This document shows, one piece after another, positions 1-8,496 of a stretch of 64,000 bases of DNA. The first letter of the stretch is position 1. Every line of letters begins with the position of its first letter. This DNA comes from Streptomyces smaragdinus (lineage in GTDB: Bacteria; Actinomycetota; Actinomycetes; Streptomycetales; Streptomycetaceae). The position numbers and the translations under genes were made by a program. Where the stretch lies: NCBI RefSeq assembly GCF_009604385.1, contig NZ_WEGJ01000006.1:124001-188000 (forward strand). Reading direction: 5' to 3'. The notes under the pieces were generated by a model, which made no database searches, was not told the DNA's origin, and saw only the letters and a list, made by a program, of their open reading frames with translations.

Positions 1-261
1 GAGGCGGCGCTGGCGCGGTTCGCCCGGGCCAAGGACCCCGGCGACGGCAGCCTGACCGGCCGGGAGTGGGAGTACGCGGTCTACCGCGGCGCGCGGCTGC
101 TGGACGAGATCATCCCGGCGATGGGCGTACCGGCGGGGGTGGCGATCGACATCGGTGACCAGGACACCGCGATGCTCTTCCCGCCGGTGGTGGGCATCGT
201 GCCGGAGGCGGTCGCCGTGGACGCGGGCGTGGACGACGACGACCGGGAGGAACGGGACTGA
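1..261 (+). CDS. C-terminal part of an unidentified protein (truncated by window edge)
   Basis: The frame is open from the first base and ends at a TGA that overlaps the next ATG (TGATG), so the two genes are translationally coupled. The visible 86 residues include a tryptophan/tyrosine-containing segment (REWEYAVYRGARLLDE) and an acidic tail. I do not recognise the family. Its position directly before a WXG100-like gene and two Imm50-like genes suggests membership of the same secretion or toxin-immunity operon, which is inference from context only. Confidence 0.6.
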   Translation, partial: EAALARFARAKDPGDGSLTGREWEYAVYRGARLLDEIIPAMGVPAGVAIDIGDQDTAMLFPPVVGIVPEAVAVDAGVDDDDREERD

Positions 262-881
262 TGTCCGAAGACCTCAAGATCGACGCACAGTCGGTCCAGC
301 AGATCCAGCAGGGCATGCGCAGCGCGATCGCGGAGCTGCGCGACATCGGCACGGGCACCGGCTCGGTGCTCGGCAAGGGCTTCTCGGAGCTGTCGATGAC
401 CGGCATGGAGGCCGGCCACCACGGCCTCTCGGTGGACTTCGAGGACTTCTGCGAGCGCTGGGAGTGGGGCGTACGGGCCCTGATCCAGGACGCCAACACC
501 ATCTGCGCGAAGCTCGGGATCGCCGCCGGTTTCCTCTGGGAGGAGGACCAGTACATCCAGGGCACCATGAAGATCGGCGTGAACTCCCTGATCGGCAACC
601 CGCACGCGACGGAGGACGAGGTCACGAAGCAGAGCTGGGGCGACGTCGTCACCCCGGACGCCCCGGACTGGAGCGCGGAGTCCTGGGACAAGGCCGGCGA
701 CGAGATGGGCCAGACCTGGAAGGACACCGGCCGTTCCCTGGTCACCGAGGGGATGGGCGGGGTGCGCACGGACATCATGAACGACGCCCTGGGCGTCGAC
801 GACGACGCGTTCGACCAGGCGGTGGACGACACGTTCGGCCCGTCCCCGGAGGAGCGGGCCGCGGCGGGCGAGGGCGGATGA
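261..881 (+). CDS. WXG100/ESX-like alpha-helical protein (unknown function)
   Basis: This is a 206-residue acidic protein. The first ~100 residues look like a helical hairpin of the WXG100/type VII substrate kind: an N-terminal helix (IDAQSVQQIQQGMRSAI), a glycine-rich turn, then CERWEWGVRALIQDANTI containing a W-x-W-G element. The remainder is a polar, Asp/Glu-rich tail with no domain I recognise and no signal peptide, as expected for a type VII-like substrate or partner. Its start overlaps the previous stop. Two Imm50-like genes follow, so a role in a polymorphic toxin or ESX-type locus is plausible, but no toxin domain is visible. Confidence 0.6.
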   Translation: MSEDLKIDAQSVQQIQQGMRSAIAELRDIGTGTGSVLGKGFSELSMTGMEAGHHGLSVDFEDFCERWEWGVRALIQDANTICAKLGIAAGFLWEEDQYIQGTMKIGVNSLIGNPHATEDEVTKQSWGDVVTPDAPDWSAESWDKAGDEMGQTWKDTGRSLVTEGMGGVRTDIMNDALGVDDDAFDQAVDDTFGPSPEERAAAGEGG

Positions 882-927
882 CGGTCCCGGACCGGCGGGG
901 AGCGGCGGGACGGCACCGCCGCACGGC

Positions 928-1422
928 ATGCGCCCCGTGACCGGGACCTGGACCGACCTGCTGCGGCACCCCTCGCCCCTGGACCGGCTCTTCTCCTCCG
1001 TCCCGCCGCTGCGCGGCGTCCGGCTCCGGTCCGTGACCCTCGACCGGTCGGGGCCCACGGTGACCCTGCGGGTCGATCTGCCGGGGGTGCCGGATCTCGT
1101 GGCCGGGAAGTGGGAGTGCGACACCGTGCAGTGTCAGGTGCGGTTCCTGGCCGTCGGGGGGCTGCGGATGAGCGGGTGGACGCCGCCGGTGGTCGTGGAC
1201 GTGGGGCTGGAGCGCCTGGCCCGGCGGCGGGTCGGGGTGCGGGTGACCGGGGAGGGGACGCGGCTCGTGTTCGTGGCGAGTGACGCGTTGGACGTCGGGC
1301 GTGTGAGCGCGTTCCGGGCCGGGGACGACGGTGGGCCGCACCGGTTCGTACGGCCGCTGGATGCCCGGCTGTACGCGGGGACGCCGGAGCCGCACGAAAG
1401 GGCCTTCTTTGAGCACCTCTGA
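928..1422 (+). CDS. Imm50-like immunity protein (first copy)
   Basis: A 164-residue protein with the feel of the Imm50 immunity family: an N-terminal WTDLLRHPSPLDRLF segment followed by beta strands (VTLRVDLPGVP, VQCQVRFLAVGGLRMSGW, LVFVASDALDV). Immunity proteins of this type are cytoplasmic inhibitors of secreted polymorphic toxins. The start is uncertain: ATG at 928 or GTG at 937, neither with a clear Shine-Dalgarno sequence. It shares strand order and key residues with the next gene, so the two are probably paralogues. No toxin is visible nearby. Confidence 0.55.
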   Translation: MRPVTGTWTDLLRHPSPLDRLFSSVPPLRGVRLRSVTLDRSGPTVTLRVDLPGVPDLVAGKWECDTVQCQVRFLAVGGLRMSGWTPPVVVDVGLERLARRRVGVRVTGEGTRLVFVASDALDVGRVSAFRAGDDGGPHRFVRPLDARLYAGTPEPHERAFFEHL

Positions 1423-1807
1423 CTGGTCCGGCCTGCTCACGGCCCCCTCGGCGCTGCGATCGCTGTACGACCACGCCCCCGACCCGGCGGCCTGCCGCCA
1501 CACGTACCTCCAGATCGACGAACGCGCCACCTCCGTCACCCTGTCCCTCACCACCCGCCACCTCCCCGACCACCCGGATCCCGGCTGGAGGAAGCCGTAC
1601 GACGTCGTGGAACTCTTCCTCCACTGCACGGAAGTACGCGACCTCACCGTCGACGGCTGGGGCGGCACCATCCACCACGGGGTGACGTTCACCCCAACCC
1701 CCGACGGCATCGCCGTCACGCTGACCTCGGACGACGGCACGGCCGCCTTCCGCGCCGAACGGATGGACCTCGTACGGGTACGGGCGGGGCTGACCGGTCC
1801 GGAGTGA
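1409..1807 (+). CDS. Imm50-like immunity protein (second copy)
   Basis: A 132-residue protein. I chose TTG at 1409 because GAAAGGG at 1396-1402 lies six bases upstream and this gives a 14-bp overlap with the preceding gene, consistent with translational coupling. The sequence parallels its neighbour: DWSGLL near the N-terminus, a strand SVTLSLTTRHLPD, then VVELFLHCTEVRDLTVDGW, aligning with the VQCQVRFLAVGGLRMSGW strand of the first copy. The pair therefore looks like a tandem duplication of an Imm50-type immunity gene. Codon usage is normal for the window. Confidence 0.6.
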   Translation: MSTSDWSGLLTAPSALRSLYDHAPDPAACRHTYLQIDERATSVTLSLTTRHLPDHPDPGWRKPYDVVELFLHCTEVRDLTVDGWGGTIHHGVTFTPTPDGIAVTLTSDDGTAAFRAERMDLVRVRAGLTGPE

Positions 1808-1816
1808 CCCCGCCCC

Positions 1817-2968
1817 TCACGCCCCCACCGGAATCCGGTCCACCAGCCACCACAGGCTGACCGCGATGATCGGTGCCGTCAGGGCCGGGAGGAGCCGGCG
1901 GTGGGCCGGGGTGCGGCGGAGGAGCAGGAGGAGGGGGAAGAGGAGGGCTATCAGGGTGAGTTGGGCTGCTTCTATGCCCGCGTTGAAGCTCAGGAGGGAG
2001 AGGAGGAGGTCCCAGGACCAGGAGTCGGCGATGCCCAGCGCCCCCGCGAAGCCCAGGCCGTGGATCAGGCCGAAGAGGAAGATCACGGGAAGGCGCCCGC
2101 GGGTAAGGCGGGGGTCGTCGCGCAGCCACAGGCCCGCCGCCGCCGTCACGGCGATGGACGCCGCGATCACCGGCTCCACCAGCCCCGACGGGACGTCCAC
2201 CACGCCGAGGGCCGCCAGCAGGAACGTGATGCTGTGCGCCGCCGTGAACGCCGACGCCGACCACACCACCTCCCGTACCGTACGGGCCCCCAGGATCAGC
2301 GTGAGCAGGAACAGGACGTGGTCCAGGCCCAGGACCAGGTGCTCGGCGCCCAGCCGGAAGAACTCCCCCACCTGGTGCGACGTCCGGTCCTGCCCGACCC
2401 GTACCGTCGGGTCCGCCGTCGTCAGCACCGTCGAGCCCGAGGCGCCGTCCACCGAGTAGCGCACGATCGTCCGCGTGCCGTGCACGAACGTCTCGCCGTC
2501 CGGGAAGAGCGCGCTGGAGATCGCCGGCTCGCCCGGGCCGCAGTCGTACGACACCGGCAGCAGCACGAACGACCGCCCGCCCCGCGCGTGGACGTCCGCC
2601 GGGCCGACGGACGGGACGCAGCGCGCCGAGCCCGCCGTCACCGCGAAGCGGCCCGTGACGTACTCCGCCACCGCGTCCGCGTTCAGCCGCAGCTGACGCA
2701 GCTGCTCCGTGCGGCCCTTCGCGTCGTACGCCGACGCGTACAGCCACGCCGACTTCATCAGCAGGTCGTACTCGAGGTCCAGCGTCGCCGAGATGCCCGC
2801 CGACCGCGACCCGGTGACGGTCGCGTACGCCGTGGTGGTCGCGTCGTGCGCGGCCGCCGGCGCGGGGCGGAAGAGCCCCCCGAGCAGGAAGCAGCCGAGG
2901 AGGAGAGCCAGGGCGCCGCCCCGGACCGCGAGGGTCCGGGGCGGCGTGCCGGAGGGCGTCAGAACCAA
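1817..2968 (-). CDS. HupE/UreJ family membrane protein
   Basis: About 383 residues. An N-terminal hydrophobic segment (ALALLLGCFLLGGLF) ending in PAPAAAHD looks like a signal peptide, followed by an extracytoplasmic beta-rich domain of ~190 residues and then a six-to-seven-helix membrane domain. The diagnostic motif HLVLGLDHVLFLL (H-x4-G-x-D-H-x2-F) and FGLIHGLGFAGAL match the HupE/UreJ_2 family, associated with metal transport. The start is probably TTG at 2968, overlapping the end of the upstream metallophosphoesterase gene by 10 bp, so the genes are likely co-transcribed. The substrate metal is unknown. Confidence 0.75.
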   Translation of the reverse strand: MVLTPSGTPPRTLAVRGGALALLLGCFLLGGLFRPAPAAAHDATTTAYATVTGSRSAGISATLDLEYDLLMKSAWLYASAYDAKGRTEQLRQLRLNADAVAEYVTGRFAVTAGSARCVPSVGPADVHARGGRSFVLLPVSYDCGPGEPAISSALFPDGETFVHGTRTIVRYSVDGASGSTVLTTADPTVRVGQDRTSHQVGEFFRLGAEHLVLGLDHVLFLLTLILGARTVREVVWSASAFTAAHSITFLLAALGVVDVPSGLVEPVIAASIAVTAAAGLWLRDDPRLTRGRLPVIFLFGLIHGLGFAGALGIADSWSWDLLLSLLSFNAGIEAAQLTLIALLFPLLLLLRRTPAHRRLLPALTAPIIAVSLWWLVDRIPVGA

Positions 2969-5900
2969 GGCGAGTCCAGCGTCCCGCGGCTGCCGTCCGC
3001 CTCGCGGGTGACGAACACCGCCGGCTCGGAGGCGGTCACGCCGCCCCCGCCGGAGCGGGCCGTGACCAGCCAGGCGTACGCCGTACCGGGCCGCAGACCG
3101 TCCCAGACGACCGACGCGGTGGAACCGGACTCCGCCCGGTCGGTGCCGATGACCCGCACCGGGTTGTACAGGGCGACGGAGTCCGTCCTGAACGTCGTCG
3201 TACGGGTGTTGAGGTCGATCGGCAGGACCATGTTGTCCTCCCGCCCGTCGTAGCGGTGGTTCGTGTCGTACTCCGTGGCGCCGAACTCGTCGAGCAGCGG
3301 CGAGTACGTGTCGACGGTGAGCTCGGAGCGGTCGACGTCGAACTGCAGCAGCCGGAAGAACGCCGCCCCGAACTGCAGCTGGGAGTCCGGTTCGTAGCCG
3401 CCGATCTCGGTGAGGCCGAGCCGGTCCGCGGACACCGTGTAGAACTGGTAGTCCGCCAGCAGCTCCACCACGCCCCGGCCGACCTCGCCGACCTGCGGCT
3501 TGATGTTCGTGCCCACGCCGTGCTCGTGGCCGGCGAGGATCAGGAACACGTTGGCGTTGGGCTGGACGACCCGCTTGTACAGCATCGAGCCGTCGGGCGC
3601 GGAGAACGGCGCCCCGCGACCGTCGGGGTTGCTGCTCGGCGCGAGGTAGTCGTGCGAGAGCAGGATGCCGTTGCGGTCGGGGTAGCGCTTGAACACCGAG
3701 TCGGCCCATTCGGCCTCCTCGCGGGTCACGCCGTACGACAGGCCGACGACGACGAAGTCCAGGCCGCCGGCCGAGAACAGGTCGTAGTGGTTCTGGTTGT
3801 CGCCCTCGCGCCACGGCCCGCCGTACTCGGCGTGCTCCCAGCCCTGCGACAGCGCCGCGTATCTGCCGGGCCCGTAGTACTGGTTGTAGATCGCGCCGGG
3901 GCCGTTCTCGGTGCCGGACTGGTTGTCGTGGTTGCCGGCGATGACGCCGTTGGGGATGCCGGCGTCGTCGAGCACCTGCTGCTGGCGGGACGACATCTCG
4001 AACTCGCCGGTGATCTCGCGGCGCATGGCGTCGTCGGCGGGCTTGCGGATGTTGTTCTCGATGATGTCGCCGGTGTGGGCGACGTAGGAGATCTTCCGCT
4101 CGTCCTTGTTGTCCTTGATCCAGCGGGTGACGTCGCCGTACGCGTGCTCCCAGACCGCCCGCTCCCCGGGCGTCTCCTGCTCCACCGCGCCCTCGGAGAG
4201 GTACTGGGTGTCGGTGTAGTGGACCATCGAGAAGTCGTACGAGTCGGGGTCGGCGAAGCCGTCCGGGTCCCCGGCGTCGATGTCGTCGGCGAACGGGTCC
4301 TCGCCGGTGATCATCGCGTGGACCTGCTGCCCGTCGATGTACCGGTCGTCGACCACGGCCGTCAGCACGGTCTCGCCGGAGGCCGCGCCGCGGGCGCTGG
4401 TCAGCACGTCCCAGGCCTCGGTGCGGGTGTTCCAGGCGCGCAGGGCGGCCAGCCGCTCGGGGTCGATGGTGCCTTCCCAGCGCAGGACCGGGTCGGCGAT
4501 GTGGCCCTTCACCATGACGTCGAAGCGCTGGTACGTGACGTCCCGGCCGGCGGGCGCGTCGAGCGTCTGCCCGTCGGAGGGCTCCAGGCCCCTGGCCGGT
4601 ACGGGCTTCTCGCCGGCGACCTTCAGGGAGGTGGGTACGGCGGGGGTGGTGCCGGCGTACACCTGGTTCGGGGTGAGGATCTCCGCGCGGGAGAACGTGG
4701 CGTCCACCGCGCCGCCGTCGGGTTCGGCGACCTTGGCGGAGAGGGTGACCTGTCCGCCGGCGTCCGTGGAGCCGGGGGCGGGGGCGAGGGTGGTGGGGGT
4801 GTCGGGGATGCCGGCGGACGTGAAGGCGACGGTGCGGGTGGCGGCGTTGCCGAGGCTGTCGGTGCCGGAGACCTTCAGGGTGTGCTGTCCCGCCTTCAGG
4901 CCCGGGCCGACGGGGGCGCCGGGCTTGATCGCTTTGCCGTCCAGGGTGACGTCGGGGCCGCTGACCACGGCGTTGGCGTCGGAGAGGCGGACGTCCAGGA
5001 CGACGGCGGCGGTGAGCTTCTGGCCGGCCGCGGGGGTGCTGGAGGCGATCTCGGGGGCGGTGTTGTCGGAGAAGAGGGTGCGGGTGGCGGTCTCGCCGCC
5101 GGTGGAGACGGCGGCGAGGGTGTGCCTGCCGTCCATGATCCGCGCGGTGTCGAGGTCGGCGTGCAGGCCCTGGGGGGTGCCCTCGACCAGGAACTCGAGG
5201 TCGATCTCGCCGAGCGGGTTCACGTTGTCGCCGCAGTTGCCGTCGCCGAGGGAGTACGAGCCCTTGAGCATCTGTCCGGTGGCGGTGGCGCCGCCGGCCG
5301 GGGTGAGGGCGACGTTCGAGATCGCGAAGTCGTCGTGGTTGTCGCCGCAGGAGGTGGCGAAGGTGCCGGTGACGACGTCGAGGGTGTTCCAGCCGGGGAC
5401 CAGCCACTCGTCGGGGAAGGTGAGCTCGACGCGCCGGCTGACGAAGTCGCTGTCCAGCAGCAGCTTCTGCCCGTTGATCAGGACGTGATTGCCGTACCGG
5501 GCCTCGATGGAGTTGGTGCCCACGTCGAACGCCAGCTTCGCGTCGCCGGAGCCCAGCGTCGGGCTGACGTGCGTGGCGGGGCCGTCGACGGTGAAGTGCA
5601 CGGGGGCCTCGCGCAGCAGGGTGGAGCCGGTACCGCAGGAGCCGTCGCCCATGGCGTACGTGTCCTGGAGGTCCCGTGGGGTGACGGTGGCGCCGTCGAG
5701 GGCGAGGGCGAGGTTCGTCAGGGTGAAGTCGTCGCGGTTGTTGCCGCAGGACTCCTTGTAGTCGCCGGTGACGACCGTGACCGTGTTGTCGCCGGGGACC
5801 AGGAAGCGGGCCGGGACGGCGATGTCGACGTGCTGGCTGACCCAGTTTCCGCCGAGGTCGATGCGCTTGCCGTTGACGAGGAGGAAGTTGTCGAACCGGT

Positions 5901-6885
5901 CGTCGATCGAGTTCGAACCGACGTCGAAGGTGAAGTGCGCGGCCCCGTTGCCGAGGGTGGCCTTCGCGGGCGGCTCCGCGCCGTCGACCGTGAGGGACGT
6001 CACGCCGCCGTCGTCGCCGGCCGGGGTGGCGGCGAACACGGGCTCCGTACCGGCGGACAGGGTGCCGTCCGTGGGGAGGAGCTTCGGGGCGCCGGCGGGG
6101 GCGTTGTTCACGGTGACGTCGTGGCGGACGGTCCTGCCGGAGGCGGAGACCGCGGTGAGGGCGTGCTCGCCGTTGGTGAGCTTCGTCGTGTCGAGGTCCG
6201 CGGTGAGGCCGGTGGTGCCCCGCGGGTCGTTGAGGACGAAGAAGCTGAGCTCCGCGTGCGTCAGCAGGCTGGTGTTCGTACCGCAGGAGCCGTCGCCGAA
6301 GGAGTACGTGTACTCGTTCTCCTCGCCGTCCGCGGTCTCGCCGAGGAGCTCGAGGCCGATGTCGGAGAGGACGAAGTCGTCGTAGTTGACGCCGCAGGAG
6401 CTGTCGACCGTGCCGGCGAAGAACTCGACGGTGTTCTCGCCCTCGACCAGCTTCCCGTTCGGGATCTCGATCGTGGCGCGCTCGCCCACCAGGTCGCCGA
6501 TGTCGACCCGGTAGTCGCCGTTGACCAGCACATAGTTGTGGTAGCGGGCCTCGGTGGAGTTCGACCCGACGTCGAACGTCAGCCGGGAGGAGCCGACGGT
6601 CCGCTCCGCGTCCAGCTTCTCGCCGTCGACCGTGAGGCTCGTCACGTCGTCGTCGAGGGTCGTCGGGGAGCCCGTGACCGTCTTCGTGCCCTCGAGGTAC
6701 GCGCCGTCCCCGGGGGTGAGCACCGGCGCGGTCGCGACCGCGTCCGGAGCGGGCTTCTCGCTCGCCACGGCCGGGATGGCGGGGGCCACCACCGCCGTTC
6801 CGCTCATGAGCAGCACGGCCGCCATGGCGGGGCCGAGGACCTTCCCCGTACCACGTCGTCGTAGCCTCTGACCTCTTCGCCGCAT
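2959..6885 (-). CDS. Giant secreted metallophosphoesterase with three N-terminal repeat modules
   Basis: A 1308-residue protein with an N-terminal Arg-rich region and hydrophobic signal segment (PAMAAVLLMSGTAVVAPAI). Residues ~60-570 hold three copies of a beta module: each contains a TFDVGSNS-like strand, NYVLVNG, and two cysteines in CG-x-N-x-D-DF and GDGSCG-type motifs. A further Ig-like stretch follows. The calcineurin-like phosphoesterase domain spans ~885-1130 with HYTDTQY, HTGDIIENN, GNHDN, LSHDY and LAGHEHG, i.e. a full metal-binding set except that the first D-x-H motif is D-x-Q. The C-terminus resembles a fibronectin-like domain. The likely role is an extracellular phosphatase or nucleotidase; the substrate is unknown. 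The HupE-type gene overlaps its 3' end. Confidence 0.85.
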   Translation of the reverse strand: MRRRGQRLRRRGTGKVLGPAMAAVLLMSGTAVVAPAIPAVASEKPAPDAVATAPVLTPGDGAYLEGTKTVTGSPTTLDDDVTSLTVDGEKLDAERTVGSSRLTFDVGSNSTEARYHNYVLVNGDYRVDIGDLVGERATIEIPNGKLVEGENTVEFFAGTVDSSCGVNYDDFVLSDIGLELLGETADGEENEYTYSFGDGSCGTNTSLLTHAELSFFVLNDPRGTTGLTADLDTTKLTNGEHALTAVSASGRTVRHDVTVNNAPAGAPKLLPTDGTLSAGTEPVFAATPAGDDGGVTSLTVDGAEPPAKATLGNGAAHFTFDVGSNSIDDRFDNFLLVNGKRIDLGGNWVSQHVDIAVPARFLVPGDNTVTVVTGDYKESCGNNRDDFTLTNLALALDGATVTPRDLQDTYAMGDGSCGTGSTLLREAPVHFTVDGPATHVSPTLGSGDAKLAFDVGTNSIEARYGNHVLINGQKLLLDSDFVSRRVELTFPDEWLVPGWNTLDVVTGTFATSCGDNHDDFAISNVALTPAGGATATGQMLKGSYSLGDGNCGDNVNPLGEIDLEFLVEGTPQGLHADLDTARIMDGRHTLAAVSTGGETATRTLFSDNTAPEIASSTPAAGQKLTAAVVLDVRLSDANAVVSGPDVTLDGKAIKPGAPVGPGLKAGQHTLKVSGTDSLGNAATRTVAFTSAGIPDTPTTLAPAPGSTDAGGQVTLSAKVAEPDGGAVDATFSRAEILTPNQVYAGTTPAVPTSLKVAGEKPVPARGLEPSDGQTLDAPAGRDVTYQRFDVMVKGHIADPVLRWEGTIDPERLAALRAWNTRTEAWDVLTSARGAASGETVLTAVVDDRYIDGQQVHAMITGEDPFADDIDAGDPDGFADPDSYDFSMVHYTDTQYLSEGAVEQETPGERAVWEHAYGDVTRWIKDNKDERKISYVAHTGDIIENNIRKPADDAMRREITGEFEMSSRQQQVLDDAGIPNGVIAGNHDNQSGTENGPGAIYNQYYGPGRYAALSQGWEHAEYGGPWREGDNQNHYDLFSAGGLDFVVVGLSYGVTREEAEWADSVFKRYPDRNGILLSHDYLAPSSNPDGRGAPFSAPDGSMLYKRVVQPNANVFLILAGHEHGVGTNIKPQVGEVGRGVVELLADYQFYTVSADRLGLTEIGGYEPDSQLQFGAAFFRLLQFDVDRSELTVDTYSPLLDEFGATEYDTNHRYDGREDNMVLPIDLNTRTTTFRTDSVALYNPVRVIGTDRAESGSTASVVWDGLRPGTAYAWLVTARSGGGGVTASEPAVFVTREADGSRGTLDSPWF

Positions 6886-7098
6886 CCGCAGGTCCGTCCT
6901 TCCGTCACGAGCAGGCCGAAGGGCATGCCGTGAGGCAGCACGACATGCCCGCGTCAGTCAGCCTGGGCGGCCGGGGTGAACGGGACGCGAGCGGGCGGAG
7001 AAGAGCCGGGGAACGGTAAGCCCTTACGGAATCCCGGGCATGACGGTCTTGTCCGGACATCAGCCCACCCCTGTCGGCTCCCGCGCATCCGCCCCGCA

Positions 7099-7104
7099 TA
7101 CGAT
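7099..7104 (+). promoter_or_regulatory. -10 element of a probable leaderless ctaA promoter
   Basis: TACGAT lies six bases upstream of the GTG start of ctaA and no Shine-Dalgarno sequence is present. This spacing is what a leaderless transcript starting at the GTG would need. No convincing -35 was found. Confidence 0.45.
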
Positions 7105-7110
7105 GGCGCC

Positions 7111-8085
7111 GTGTTCAACCCCCTCGCCCTCATCGACCGGCGCTGGACGCCGTCGCCGCAGACCGTCCGGCGGGCCGCCATGACCGCGCTGGTGACCAGC
7201 GTCGTGATCGTCGTCACCGGCGGCGTCGTACGCCTGACCGGATCCGGGCTGGGGTGCGACACCTGGCCGAAGTGCTCCTCCGAGAGTCTGACGACCACCC
7301 GGGAGATGGGCCTGCACGGCGCCATCGAGTTCGGCAACCGGCTGCTCACCTACGTGGTGTGCGCCGCCGTCGGCTGGGCGATCATCGCGGCCCGCTGCGT
7401 GAAGCCGCGCCGCCGGGGGCTGACCCGGCTGGCCTGGTGGCAGTTCTGGCTGGTCGTGGTCAACGCCGTGGTCGGCGGCATCACCGTGCTGATGGATCTC
7501 AACCCGTACATCGTGGCCGGGCACTTCCTCGCCGCGAGCGGTCTGCTGACCGTGGCGTTCCTCACCTGGCACCGCGCCGGGGAGGGCGACGGCGGGCCGG
7601 ACTGGCTGGTCGGGGGCATCGTCCGCAAGCAAACGTGGCTGCTGGTCGCGGCCACCGTGGTGCTGCTCGTCGCCGGCACGATCGTCACCGGGGCGGGGCC
7701 GCACGCGGGTGACTCCAGCGAGGTGCCGCGGATCGAGTGGATCTCGTGGACGGACGCGTCGCACGTGCATGCCGCGTCCGCGTGGCTGGTGGTGTCGCTG
7801 ACGCTGGTCATCTGGGTCACGCTGAAGCTGATGGACGGCCCGCCGGGACCGCTCGCGCGGGTGCGGGAGCTGTTCCTGGTGCTGATGGCGCAGGGCGTGA
7901 TCGGGTATGTCCAGTACTTCACGGACGTTCCGGAGGTGCTGGTCGGCGTGCACATGCTGGGCACGTCGCTGGTGTGGATCGCGGTGCTGCGCGTCCTGAT
8001 GTCGTTGCGTCACCGGCCGTCGGTCACCCCGGCGGACATCCCGCAGCCGGCCGCGGAGAGCCACGCGGTGGCGGCGGGGTCCTGA
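7111..8085 (+). CDS. ctaA: Heme A synthase (COX15/CtaA)
   Basis: A 324-residue polytopic membrane protein with about eight helices that oxidises heme O to heme A for cytochrome aa3 oxidase. Family hallmarks are visible: TGSGLGCDTWPKC with the extracellular cysteine pair (~48 and 54) and the four histidine helices (HGAIEFGNR, HFLAAS, HVHAASAW, HMLGTS). I chose GTG at 7111 because the family N-terminus fits there and a TACGAT box six bases upstream suggests a leaderless start. The gene ends beside one copy of the inverted repeat. Its pathway partner ctaB lies 7.4 kb away beyond the pentose-phosphate operon. Confidence 0.93.
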   Translation: MFNPLALIDRRWTPSPQTVRRAAMTALVTSVVIVVTGGVVRLTGSGLGCDTWPKCSSESLTTTREMGLHGAIEFGNRLLTYVVCAAVGWAIIAARCVKPRRRGLTRLAWWQFWLVVVNAVVGGITVLMDLNPYIVAGHFLAASGLLTVAFLTWHRAGEGDGGPDWLVGGIVRKQTWLLVAATVVLLVAGTIVTGAGPHAGDSSEVPRIEWISWTDASHVHAASAWLVVSLTLVIWVTLKLMDGPPGPLARVRELFLVLMAQGVIGYVQYFTDVPEVLVGVHMLGTSLVWIAVLRVLMSLRHRPSVTPADIPQPAAESHAVAAGS

Positions 8086-8137
8086 GACGGCTCCCCCTCC
8101 GGGGGGGCGGGCGCGGCGGGGGATGCGTTCGGCGTCG

Positions 8138-8371
8138 GCCGCCGGCCCCCGCGCCTCCGGCGCGGTCAGCTCCCACCCACACACCACCCGTTACCGGCTC
8201 CGGGGGCACCCTGGCCGGCTCGGACGAAACCGGCGGCCGCCGACGCAGGCAAGGGGACGTCCGACACGCCTGTGCGCGTACGGGAAACGCACCCAGCCCG
8301 ACCACGACGCGGCAGTACGCGCACAGGTGTGTCGGGCGGCCCCGACCCACCCACCCGAGCACGCACACCCC
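8138..8371 (+). repeat. Dispersed inverted repeat, copy A, in a convergent intergenic region
   Basis: This 234-bp sequence is repeated in reverse complement at 17542-17775. By eye the two align without gaps with nine mismatches. Its core is a 21-bp imperfect inverted repeat (8261-8281 and 8315-8335, one G-U-compatible mismatch) around a 33-nt loop. The copy fills most of the 411-bp gap (8086-8496) between the converging ends of ctaA and pgl; the remainder holds only short GC hairpins. Small open frames inside it are shared between copies but have no start signals and no coding character. It could act as a bidirectional terminator or be a MITE/REP-like element. Confidence 0.8.
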
Positions 8372-8410
8372 GGCGTACCAGACACCGAAGCCAGAGGCCA
8401 GGGAAACCAA

Positions 8411-8436
8411 GCCTCAGCCGGGCCGGCGCCTGAGGC
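8411..8436 (-). terminator. Possible hairpin downstream of pgl
   Basis: Seven-base arms GCCTCAG (8411-8417) and CTGAGGC (8430-8436) enclose a GC-rich 12-nt loop, 61 bp beyond the pgl stop codon. There is no T-tract, so function as a terminator is only possible. Confidence 0.3.
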
Positions 8437-8496
8437 CTCCGGCCGAAGGCCCGGAGCGCGTCAGCCGACGCAACCGCAGGCCGACGACCGGACACC

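Noticed and set aside
3256..6864. 1200-codon open frame antisense to the phosphoesterase gene
   Set aside because: A shadow of the real gene: Val/Gly/Ala-rich without any domain, while the minus strand has signal peptide and phosphatase motifs.
7016..7027. Small GTAAG-CC-CTTAC dyad between the phosphoesterase gene and ctaA
   Set aside because: Too short to distinguish from chance and not placed at a promoter element.
8191..8385. Short frame inside repeat copy A, with a counterpart in copy B
   Set aside because: Conserved only because the DNA repeat is conserved; no start signal, Arg-rich product, and overlapping frames on both strands are equally open.
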